NCBI GenBank assembly: GCA_003486165.1
Contig: DNGT01000363.1
Span: 8,199-17,798 of the forward strand
Length of the DNA stretch: 9,600 nt
Origin: Desulfobacteraceae bacterium
GTDB taxonomy: Bacteria; Desulfobacterota; Desulfobacteria; Desulfobacterales; UBA11574
Direction of reading: 5' to 3'
The position numbers and the translations under genes were made by a program. Below the pieces are notes generated by a model, which worked only from the letters and a program-made list of their open reading frames with translations, did not search any database and had not been told where the DNA came from. Shown here in pieces: positions 1 to 5,463 of the stretch (positions are counted from its first letter, which is position 1; the number at the start of each line of letters is the position of its first letter).

Positions 1-246
1 ATCGATGCCCAGACCATTGTTCCGGCCATCAGCCAGGGAACGGATTTGAGCTTTCTTGAACAGGGGCATGAACTTAAGCTGTCCCGATGGAACACATTTG
101 AAATCGATGAAGAAACCGGTGAGACCAATCTTCCCGGGGTGTTTGCCGGAGGAGACGTGGTCACCGGTCCGGATATCGCCATCCGTGCAGTTGCCGGCGG
201 CAAGCGGGCGGCCGAAGGCATTCATGCGTATCTTAGGAGCAGGTAA
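1..246 (+). CDS. GltD/HdrA-like FAD-dependent NAD(P)-binding oxidoreductase, C-terminal end (partial)
   Basis: Only the last 81 codons are in the window; the frame is open from base 1 and stops at TAA 244-246. The visible part carries the C-terminal FAD-binding signature of the glutamate synthase small subunit (GltD) / HdrA-like flavoprotein family: an E-T-x-x-P-G-V-F-A-G-G-D run followed by V-V-T-G-P and an A-I-x-A-V-A-x-G-K-x-A-A-E-x-I helix. In this family that segment contacts the flavin and closes the FAD domain. The gene abuts the next one with no gap (TAA then ATG), and the next gene's ribosome site AGGAG lies inside this gene's last codons, so the two are translationally coupled. Because the neighbour is an iron-sulfur protein with HdrA-like sequence, a role in electron transfer or bifurcation is more likely than glutamate synthesis; that is inference. 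The N-terminal domains are not visible, so the exact subfamily is undecided. Confidence 0.85.
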   Translation: MDAQTIVPAISQGTDLSFLEQGHELKLSRWNTFEIDEETGETNLPGVFAGGDVVTGPDIAIRAVAGGKRAAEGIHAYLRSR

Positions 247-1047
247 ATGATCTACGAAAAAGAAAAACGCTATATCATTCCTTTTGGCGACGTGCCGTCT
301 AAAAGAGCAGAAATGCCAGAGATTTCCGTGGACGAGCGCCGGGGAAACTTTCTGGAAGTGGAAACCGGCTTTCCCGAAGATATGGCTTTAAAAGAAGCAA
401 AGCGCTGTTTAGGCTGCCGGCGCTGTCTGGGATGTGCCCTGTGCTGGGCCGAATGCAAACCCGAAGCCATTGATTTTAATATTCCGGATGAAATACTGGA
501 GTTGGAATTCGACGACGTCATCGTCACCAACGGCCAGGACAATGTCTTTTATTCATTTAACTCCCGGCTTGGTTATGGAAAATACCCGGATGTGATCATC
601 GATTTACAGTTTGAACGCATGCTTTCCCCCACCGGCCCCACCAAAGGCATGGTGCTTTCTCCCCTGGACGGAAGAATCCCTAAAAATGTTGCCATTGTTC
701 AGGGACATCCCGAAGATGATGAGACGCATCTTCTTTCCAGCCTAGTGTTCGGGGTGAACGCATCGACCATCGCCCTTGACAACACCCAGGACCTCCAAGT
801 GACACTGATCTCATCGTTTTGCCCATCTTTTCAGGAAAAGTTTCTATCCTCGGCAGAAAACATCCGGGGTCTTACCATGATATCCGGCACTCCGATATCG
901 GTTGAAAAAGGCGATGATGAAGAACCGCTGCACCTCACCTATTCAAACAACGGCGAAGCGCATCATAAAGCCTTTGATCTCATCGTTGTTCTGACAAAAT
1001 CGAAAATTTCCCCTGAGCAAAGGGCGTTAATGAAAAACCTAAGCTGA
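247..1047 (+). CDS. Iron-sulfur protein with HdrA-like C-terminal half
   Basis: 266 residues starting at the ATG directly after the upstream stop, with AGGAG seven bases before it. Residues 54-70 form a dense cysteine cluster (C54, C57, C60, C63, C66, C70, mostly Cx2C spacing), the ferredoxin-like region often attached to GltD-like flavoproteins; it should bind one or two Fe-S clusters. Residues from about 108 resemble heterodisulfide reductase subunit A: Y-G-K-Y-P-D-V-I then L-x-F-E-R-M-L-S-P-T-G-P-T and S-P-L-D-G-R-x-P-K-N-V-A-I-V-Q. HdrA proteins normally continue with C-V-G-S-R-D and a later C-S-x-x-C-C; here those positions read G-H-P-E-D-D and carry no cysteine, so the HdrA-specific cysteines appear lost. 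The end (F-D-L-I-V-V-L-T) matches the close of the HdrA fold. It is probably an electron-transfer partner of the upstream flavoprotein in the cytoplasm. The substrate is unknown, and family membership rests on motif memory, not a search. Confidence 0.8.
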   Translation: MIYEKEKRYIIPFGDVPSKRAEMPEISVDERRGNFLEVETGFPEDMALKEAKRCLGCRRCLGCALCWAECKPEAIDFNIPDEILELEFDDVIVTNGQDNVFYSFNSRLGYGKYPDVIIDLQFERMLSPTGPTKGMVLSPLDGRIPKNVAIVQGHPEDDETHLLSSLVFGVNASTIALDNTQDLQVTLISSFCPSFQEKFLSSAENIRGLTMISGTPISVEKGDDEEPLHLTYSNNGEAHHKAFDLIVVLTKSKISPEQRALMKNLS

Positions 1048-1084
1048 ACCTTTCACATGGTAACAAAATTTAAAAAATAAAAAA

Positions 1085-1109
1085 GGGAATCAGAGATGGT
1101 CTGATTCCC
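1085..1109. terminator. Probable bidirectional Rho-independent terminator
   Basis: A perfect 10-bp stem (GGGAATCAGA 1085-1094 with TCTGATTCCC 1100-1109) closes a 5-base loop. It lies between the end of the plus-strand iron-sulfur gene (1047) and the end of the minus-strand OsmC gene (1214), which converge on it. On the minus strand it is followed by a long T-rich run (complement of the A-rich bases about 1066-1084), giving a strong terminator; on the plus strand the trailing TATATTTTG is weaker. A second GC stem without a T-run (CCGCCC 1151-1156 with GGGCGG 1161-1166) sits nearby. Confidence 0.8.
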
Positions 1110-1213
1110 CTATATTTTGTGCTGTTTTGACCGGCATGCTCCCCTTGACCCCGCCCTTTAGGGCGGAGAGGCTTCACATGTCACCAGTAATAACATTCAT
1201 CGTATTTCAGTTA

Positions 1214-1792
1214 TCAATTATCCAGTTGAGCTGTCACAGTTACCGGATTGGTAATGGTGTCAAACACGGGTGAGTACTTCGTACCCATCTGAACAAGTTC
1301 TTCCAGCTGCTCATCAGGAACATCCGCGTCGATTTTGTAATATATTCGAATGTTATCATATCCTCTTCTAACGTCATCCGATATTCCGAGAAAGCCACGG
1401 AGGTCAATATCACCTTCTAATCTTGCTTCTACTGAATTCAATTTAATTCCTTTTGCAGCAGCGTGATAAACCAAAGCTGTCGTCACACAGGCTGCCAAAG
1501 CGGTCAGGGCGTATTCAACAGGGTTCGGTCCGATGTCTTCCCCCAGAAGAAGGGGGGGTTCATCCGCATCCAATACGAACGGGTCGGCATGACTGTGTTC
1601 TTGTTGAATACCGTGAAAGTTATTTATTGTCGTTTGATTATGGCCACCGTTGATCCATTTATTGTTGGCCCGAAATTTGAATTTTCCGAGGGCGGGGGCA
1701 CTTTTTATTGTATCAATATTTCCAAACAACTGGTTAACATCCACGCCGTTTAGTAGTGTTGATTTTTGTTTTTGAGCTGTATGGTGTTGCAT
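1214..1792 (-). CDS. OsmC/Ohr-family protein lacking the usual second redox cysteine
   Basis: 192 residues read from the ATG at 1792. A GTG three codons upstream (1801) is in frame, but its G is the last base of a perfect AAAAGGAGG Shine-Dalgarno; that site sits 8 bases before the ATG, which therefore decides the start. The family hallmark is D-E-P-P-L-L-L-G-E-D-x-G-P-N-P-V-E-Y-x-L-x-A-L-A-A-C, with the conserved cysteine at C102 on the central helix, followed by V-Y-H-A-A-A-K-G-I. Classical OsmC and Ohr use a second, resolving cysteine in a C-P-V/I motif near the end; here the matching site is Y-S-P-V-F (S174). A two-cysteine peroxidase cycle is therefore unlikely, and an OsmC-like thiol protein of unknown substrate is a safer call. 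The N-terminal 70 residues include a His/Gln-rich stretch not typical of short OsmC proteins. It is transcribed alone from its own promoter, with a structured leader of about 100 bases, and converges on the terminator near 1100. Confidence 0.88.
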   Translation of the reverse strand: MQHHTAQKQKSTLLNGVDVNQLFGNIDTIKSAPALGKFKFRANNKWINGGHNQTTINNFHGIQQEHSHADPFVLDADEPPLLLGEDIGPNPVEYALTALAACVTTALVYHAAAKGIKLNSVEARLEGDIDLRGFLGISDDVRRGYDNIRIYYKIDADVPDEQLEELVQMGTKYSPVFDTITNPVTVTAQLDN

Positions 1793-1901
1793 TTTATCCA
1801 CCTCCTTTTATGTTGATAGAGGCGAGACGTTTGTAGCCTCATATTTTATCAATGGATTATTTTATCTGAAAATAACAAGGCCATATTTAGCCTTATCGAT
1901 A

Positions 1902-1930
1902 ACAATAATCCCACATTGTGGTACTGTCAA
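1902..1930 (-). promoter_or_regulatory. Sigma-70-type promoter with palindromic operator for the OsmC-family gene
   Basis: Read on the minus strand, TTGACA (1925-1930, exact consensus) is followed by 17 bases and TATTGT (1902-1907, 4 of 6 matches to the -10 box). The spacer holds the odd-length palindrome CCACAATGTGG (1911-1921), placed where a repressor or activator would block or assist polymerase. The decamer ATTTAGCCTT (plus strand) occurs on both sides, at 1885-1894 and 1960-1969. Predicted transcription starts near 1895, leaving about 100 bases of leader containing GAGGC/GCCTC and AAGGC/GCCTT pairs. The regulator is not identifiable. Confidence 0.5.
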
Positions 1931-2144
1931 TTTTCTTTGTTCAAAAATATTAAAGAAGGATTTAGCCTTTGTGTATCCTGATTGCCCGCCGATCAATCTG
2001 GGAAAGTCTCTAAACAGAATTAATAAGGGAGCTTAAATCTTGACGGTTTGGTACCTCAATCATTGAATACCGAAAATTTAACGATGATAACGGAATTGAA
2101 ACAAGGGGTAGGTTGCCAATATTGCCGGAAATCAAAATTCGATC
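1931..2144. other. Intergenic stretch between two minus-strand genes, no gene seen
   Basis: Together with the OsmC promoter and leader, the gene-free span runs from 1793 to 2144. Beyond the promoter and the repeated decamer I see no convincing coding region; a short plus-strand frame starting at 2048 only runs into the antisense of the acidic-repeat gene. A CAATATTG palindrome lies at about 2117-2124. No clear terminator for the acidic-repeat gene is visible. Confidence 0.5.
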
Positions 2145-2618
2145 TTATCTATGACCTTTCGGGGTTGATGAATAATCATTGGGATCAGATTCTGCATCAA
2201 CTTCAGCCTTGTCCAACCATCCATCTCCATCCGAATCAGGACGACGAGGATTCGTACCATTTAAAATTTCTAAAAAGTCATTCAGGCCATCATCATCACT
2301 GTCCGGATCACATGGATCACTTTTTTCCCAAGTAACCTCTTGGTAATCAGACAAATTATCATCATCCGTGTCAGGATCTATAGGGTTTGTACCCCAATCT
2401 TTTTCTTTTTCATTCAATAATCCGTCCAGATCGTCATCAGCTAAAGGATCAGGTGTGTTTATTGAATCTTTGGGGTCGGCACCTAATTTTTCTTCATATT
2501 TATCAGGCCAACCGTCGTTGTCAGAATCAATTCCTTTGGCTATAGAAAAATTAAAACAGATTAAAATAAATGACAACAACATCAAACTCATAAATAAGCA
2601 TTTAACGATCCTGCCCAT
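2145..2618 (-). CDS. Small secreted protein with thrombospondin type-3-like calcium-binding repeats
   Basis: 157 residues. The start ATG (2618) has GGAG seven bases upstream. Residues 1 to about 27 form a signal peptide: basic M-G-R-I-V-K, a long hydrophobic core (L-M-L-L-S-F-I-L-I) and a small-residue end F-S-I-A. The mature part is almost entirely five degenerate repeats of about 20 residues, each opening with an acidic loop of the form D-x-D-x-D-G or close to it: D-S-D-N-D-G-W, D-D-D-L-D-G-L, D-T-D-D-D-N-L, D-S-D-D-D-G-L and D-S-D-G-D-G-W, usually followed by an E-rich helix and G-T-N-P or S-D-P. This is the thrombospondin type-3 pattern, whose aspartates bind Ca2+ in known members. It is very short for a TSP3-repeat protein; most are parts of large adhesins or OmpA-like proteins. 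No anchor or OmpA domain follows, so it may be a free periplasmic or extracellular calcium binder. The function is unknown. Confidence 0.82.
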   Translation of the reverse strand: MGRIVKCLFMSLMLLSFILICFNFSIAKGIDSDNDGWPDKYEEKLGADPKDSINTPDPLADDDLDGLLNEKEKDWGTNPIDPDTDDDNLSDYQEVTWEKSDPCDPDSDDDGLNDFLEILNGTNPRRPDSDGDGWLDKAEVDAESDPNDYSSTPKGHR

Positions 2619-2684
2619 ATTTTATCTCCATATTTTTTTTGCTGATATTTCGTATCGTAAGATGACAGAACTTACATATTTCCG

Positions 2685-2824
2685 GAACCTATCTCGAAAA
2701 TAAGATTAGGGTTCAGGGCAAGGCGTGAAACGGTGAGAAAGCGGAGCATTTACGTAGTATGTGAGTAGTTTGAATCGTTTCGCAACGCCGCCATGGGCAT
2801 TTAGATTGTTTTTGAGATAGGTTC
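2685..2824. repeat. MITE-like non-coding element with 11-bp perfect terminal inverted repeats
   Basis: GAACCTATCTC (2685-2695) is exactly inverted as GAGATAGGTTC (2814-2824), with imperfect inverted similarity continuing inward (an A-rich stretch, then a GGC-rich stretch). The interior also folds on itself: GGCGT-G-AAACG near the left faces CGTTTCGCAACGCC near the right. It contains no open reading frame. A clear target-site duplication is not visible. It sits immediately upstream of the minus-strand secreted-protein gene, so it could carry that gene's promoter or insulate it. Similar inverted-repeat elements are, from memory, frequent in Desulfobacterota genomes, which I cannot check here. 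Confidence 0.6.
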
Positions 2825-2908
2825 TAATATGTTGACCAAATACTTTGTCCTTAAACCTGTCTTTTTTCTATTACATATTATCGGTAAAAATATTTAAAAT
2901 CTTAAGCT

Positions 2909-2957
2909 CCCGGATAGGCGAAAACGGCTAAAAACAACGTCTCTTCCCCTGTCCGGG
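2909..2957. other. 10-bp GC-rich stem-loop of unknown role
   Basis: CCCGGATAGG (2909-2918) pairs with CCTGTCCGGG (2948-2957), ten consecutive pairs including one wobble pair if transcribed from the plus strand. The 29-base interior is A-rich (GAAAACGGCTAAAAAC). No T-run follows directly, so it is a poor terminator. The shape suggests a structured RNA or remnant, but it fits no riboswitch consensus I can recall. Confidence 0.35.
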
Positions 2958-2985
2958 GATTAACTGTATGAATATAAAGCAAAAG

Positions 2986-3022
2986 AATTTTTTTTATGGA
3001 AGTACGCGTCATAAAAAAAATT
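2986..3022. repeat. 13-bp perfect inverted repeat
   Basis: AATTTTTTTTATG (2986-2998) is exactly mirrored by CATAAAAAAAATT (3010-3022) around an 11-base centre that includes the ACGCGT palindrome. Either strand would give a weak A/T hairpin ending in a T or A run. It could be a protein-binding site or cruciform; no adjacent gene uses it clearly. Confidence 0.5.
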
Positions 3023-3235
3023 TAAGGCAAGGAAAACCCTTGATGGGGTGCATCGCTCATAATGGGGAAAAATCACCCATAGAAGGCGGGTGATGAATAA
3101 GCGTCGGAGGTCGCGACAAGGAAAATTGAGGCGAAATCACCCCAACTGTATGCACAGAAAACTTTGCACTTTCGAATCCTTTACAAACCAAATAGGAATT
3201 TTTGACCTGCTTGTTCCAAGTATAAATGCATTTAG

Positions 3236-3320
3236 GGGTCAGGGACCAGAGGTCGGAGGTCATGGGATCAGGAATCAGATGAAGTCAAAAATAATCTGAA
3301 ACCTGACACCTGAACCCTGG
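3236..3320. repeat. Degenerate GGTCGGAGGTC / CCTGAACCCTG repeat tract
   Basis: The left part iterates GGTC-containing units (GGGGTCAGGGACC, GAGGTCGGAGGTC). The right part is a partly inverted CCTGACACCTGAACCCTGG. TCAGAT/ATCTGA and flanking bases (13 of 17 positions) form an imperfect hairpin. The unit GTCGGAGGTC recurs at 3103-3112 and 3252-3261. CCTGAACCCTG recurs at 3309-3319 and 3927-3937, bracketing the broken receiver gene. Mechanism unknown. Confidence 0.45.
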
Positions 3321-3516
3321 TAAGCGACATGAGACTCTCCCACTTTGTGTCATCTCAAATGGCTGATTATATTAATTTGAAATTAAAGCAAAAATATGTT
3401 ATGCGAAAATTACAATCTTCTTCTACTTCTTACACCTGTGTAGTAAACCTAAACTGGGGCTATCATCCATGCAACCATCTCTTACCTAAACATACAAATC
3501 CATCTGGGGAAAAGGC

Positions 3517-3918
3517 ATGAAAATATTAATTGCTGAAGATGATTTTGTATCAAGAAAGCTTGTAAACACCTTTCTGGCCACTCTTGGTGAAGTTGATATT
3601 GCCGCCAATGGCCAAGAAGCGTTTATGGCTGTTAAAATGGCCATAGATAACAATCAGCCCTATGATTTGATGTGTCTGGACATCCTGATGCCAGAGGTTG
3701 ACGGCATTATGACGCTGAAAAAGATCCGGCAGCTGGAGGCTCAAAAAGGGGTAAACCCGTAAAAGAGATCTGAGATCATTATGACCTCAGCGGTTTCAGA
3801 CAAAAAGTATGTCGTAGCCGCGGTCCAGGCCAATTGTAACGGTTTTCTTGTAAAGCCGATAGATAAGAATCGTCTGTTTGATGAAATTCGTAAGCTTGGA
3901 TTTGATATTCCGGAATAG
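3517..3918 (+). pseudogene. CheY-like response-regulator receiver interrupted by an in-frame TAA
   Basis: From ATG 3517 the frame encodes a receiver domain: M-K-I-L-I-A-E-D-D (acidic pocket at E7, D8, D9), then the phosphoacceptor site L-D-I-L-M-P with D55. After residue 81 comes TAA (3760-3762), and the same frame resumes with I-I-M-T-S-A (switch Thr/Ser at 90-91) and F-L-V-K-P-I-D (conserved Lys113), ending at TAG 3916-3918. Together the pieces give a normal single-receiver length of about 132 residues, so one nonsense change, for example from CAA, GAA or AAA, explains everything; no frameshift is needed. The stop falls in the loop between helix 3 and strand 4. The truncated product would lack the switch Thr and Lys and should not signal. 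An internal ATG (3781) has no good ribosome site. The start has a weak GGGGAAAAGG upstream. A sequencing error is possible. There is no output domain or neighbouring kinase. Confidence 0.8.
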
Positions 3919-3951
3919 CGCGGACCCCTGAACCCTGCTTGCCCCTTTAAA

Positions 3952-3963
3952 TTCTTCGAAGAA
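3952..3963. promoter_or_regulatory. 12-bp perfect palindrome upstream of the cysteine protein gene
   Basis: TTCTTCGAAGAA is a complete palindrome ending 27 bases before the ATG at 3991 and just before its AAAGGAGG ribosome site. It could be an operator or a small leader hairpin. No clear -10/-35 pair is visible around it. Confidence 0.25.
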
Positions 3964-3990
3964 GACAATTGATTAAAGGAGGAAAAACAA

Positions 3991-4509
3991 ATGCCGATCC
4001 ACTTCAATGACCTGGATGTCGTTTCTGAAGTTGCAGGATTAAGTTCTGCCTTGATAGTTCCCTGCAAAATGTGTCCTGCAGTAACTGTGGCTGTGAGAGA
4101 AAGAAAACCTTTCATGCAACTGTTCAGGAGTTTCCTGAAGTCGGCTCCTTTCGAAAAATATCTGAAGACACTGCAATATCGATTAAGAGAAAATGGGGTG
4201 AACACAACAGTTTTCAAGAGTATTCCTTATCACCAATGGTTTATGTGCATGTGGACTTCAGGGAAGCGCAAAAAGCTACAGAAATGTGCGGAACAATATG
4301 ATGCTGTGATAGTTTTGGGCTGCGAATCTGCGACCGAAACCGTACGCGATGTGGTCAAATCAGACGACTGCAAAGTGATCGAAGGCATGGAGGTCACCGG
4401 CATTATGAACGCAGAACTAAGGTTCCATTTGACAGGCAATGTCTCCTTTGAGAACTGCAAGACAGTTCCCATATCCCAGCAGAAGAAAAAAGAGGACATG
4501 TCGGGCTGA
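3991..4509 (+). CDS. Conserved-looking cysteine protein of unknown function (distant MetV-like shape)
   Basis: 172 residues with a strong AAAGGAGG eight bases before the ATG, so it is surely translated. Visible features are A-L-I-V-P-C-K-M-C-P (C25, C28), a basic helical stretch P-F-M-Q-L-F-R-S-F-L-K, F-M-C-M-W (C86), then Y-D-A-V-I-V-L-G-C-E-S-A (C111), and V-I-E-G-M-E-V-T-G-I-M-N-A near the end. The order of beta-strand plus CxxC, a cysteine in the middle, another strand ending in G-C, and a V-I-x-x-x-x-x-T segment recalls the small cysteine-rich MetV / methylenetetrahydrofolate-reductase C-terminal family, which binds metal or Fe-S. I treat this as an analogy in layout, not a homology call. 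There are no membrane segments or signal peptide. It stands alone between a dead receiver gene and a hydrolase gene, so context gives no function. Confidence 0.7.
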   Translation: MPIHFNDLDVVSEVAGLSSALIVPCKMCPAVTVAVRERKPFMQLFRSFLKSAPFEKYLKTLQYRLRENGVNTTVFKSIPYHQWFMCMWTSGKRKKLQKCAEQYDAVIVLGCESATETVRDVVKSDDCKVIEGMEVTGIMNAELRFHLTGNVSFENCKTVPISQQKKKEDMSG

Positions 4510-4668
4510 CACATCACCCACTGGCAAGGAGAACTACAGCTGTTTGCCTCGCACGTCTGATAGGGAAGATAGGAATTGTTTCAGCGCAAAACTCAATGGG
4601 CCTCACAAGCCCGATGCACACGACGGCGTACAGCCGCGGGTGATCCGAAACGTAAGAACGATATCGAA

Positions 4669-5283
4669 ATGGACGTGTACCGAAATTTTGTGGAACTCAG
4701 CGAGGCGGAAAGAGAAGACATCGATTTCTGTATCTCTGTCGTTAAGCGTGAAGGATCGAACATAGTCATCGTGGTTCCTCATGGCGGAGCTATTGAACCG
4801 GGAACATCGGAAGTGGCAAAAGAAGTGGCCAATAATGATTTGTCGCTGGCCATATTCGAAGGAATAAAGCCCAAGGGCAATAATTGTCTTCATATTACCA
4901 GCACAAATTTCGATGAACCCCGTTGTGTTGAGCTTGTGCAGGCGTCGGATACCGTGGTTGCTATCCATGGCGAAAGAAGTGACGAACTATCTGTATTCTT
5001 GGGCGGTAGTGACGACGAACTATGCTTGCAACTAAAAGCGGTATTGAAACGGTACGGCTTTACTGTTAAAACTCACGGAAACCCAGATTTACATGGGTTG
5101 GCTGCCGAAAATATCTGTAACCGCGGTCGTCACGGTGTAGGCGTCCAGCTTGAGCTAAGCTCTGGATTGCGTCAGACTTTTTTCCAGTCATTGACAGACA
5201 AAGGTCGGAAGAAACCCACAGATGAACTTGTTAGGTTTGCAGCAGCGGTACGAGAGGCCCTTCATACCGCAGGAAGGCTTTAA
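4669..5283 (+). CDS. Poly-gamma-glutamate hydrolase family protein (PghP-like, DUF867)
   Basis: 204 residues from ATG 4669, the family's usual length. The matches are strong and in order: Y-R-N-F-x-E-L-S at the N-terminus; V-V-P-H-G-G-A-I-E-P-G-T-S-E (residues 36-48), the metal-binding core; L-H-I-T-S-T-N-F-D-E-P-R-C (74-86); V-A-I-H-G (H100); N-I-C-N-R-G-R-x-G-x-G-V-Q-L-E-L-S-x-G-L-R (148-168); and G-R-K-K-P-T near the end. In the phage enzyme PghP this fold is a zinc carboxypeptidase-like hydrolase that cuts gamma-linked polyglutamate; H38, the E of the E-P-G-T motif and H100 are the likely ligands. No signal peptide is visible, so it acts in the cytoplasm or is released by lysis. The frame extends upstream to a TTG at 4576, but those residues do not fit the family. 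No good ribosome site precedes ATG 4669. Homologues are often phage- or accessory-borne, and this context is accessory-like. Confidence 0.88.
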   Translation: MDVYRNFVELSEAEREDIDFCISVVKREGSNIVIVVPHGGAIEPGTSEVAKEVANNDLSLAIFEGIKPKGNNCLHITSTNFDEPRCVELVQASDTVVAIHGERSDELSVFLGGSDDELCLQLKAVLKRYGFTVKTHGNPDLHGLAAENICNRGRHGVGVQLELSSGLRQTFFQSLTDKGRKKPTDELVRFAAAVREALHTAGRL

Positions 5284-5463
5284 TAATGCCATCATGCCTA
5301 CTGCCACTCCGCTTAGCCCCATAGCGGCGGCTGAAGTCTAACCTCAGGCACATAGCGAGTAGCTGACAGGACACTAATCGGTCACAAGAATCTATTCCCC
5401 AAGTCTGGGTGCTGCTCATCTCGCGTCCGATAGGCCTCAGCATACCGATACGGATTTGATAAT

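Larger units (their letters stand above)
2825..3516. other. Gene-free stretch rich in inverted repeats
   Basis: No convincing coding sequence is seen here. Notable structures are a 10-bp GC-rich stem (2909-2957), a 13-bp perfect inverted repeat (2986-3022), an ATCACCC/GGGTGAT stem near 3072-3093, and a degenerate repeat tract (3236-3320). A short frame (3329-3520) overlaps the next start codon as ATGA, but its composition is not protein-like. The bases before 3517 should hold the receiver gene's promoter; only weak candidates are visible. Confidence 0.5.

Noticed and set aside
1151..1166. CCGCCC/GGGCGG hairpin as a second terminator
   Set aside because: No T-run on either side; the hairpin at 1085-1109 is sufficient.
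1793..1801. GTG 1801 as the start of the OsmC-family gene
   Set aside because: The GTG overlaps the Shine-Dalgarno GGAGG itself; ATG 1792 has the correct 8-base spacing.
2909..3112. Possible riboswitch (cyclic-di-GMP or similar) in the gene-free region
   Set aside because: Stems are present, but the conserved core sequences of the classes I know are absent, and no gene follows at a suitable distance.
3329..3520. Short frame overlapping the receiver start as ATGA, suggesting a coupled upstream gene
   Set aside because: No ribosome site, no recognisable domain, and composition like translated non-coding DNA.
3760..3762. Recoding of the TAA inside the receiver gene (selenocysteine or pyrrolysine)
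   Set aside because: Known Sec and Pyl recoding uses UGA and UAG; UAA has no such precedent, so nonsense mutation or sequence error is preferred.
4598..4612. Small GGGC/GCCC stem in the gap before the hydrolase as a terminator
   Set aside because: Only four pairs and no T-run.
4576..4668. N-terminal extension of the poly-gamma-glutamate hydrolase from TTG 4576
   Set aside because: The added residues are Arg/Thr-rich and unlike the family, whose members begin at the Y-x-N-F block just after ATG 4669.
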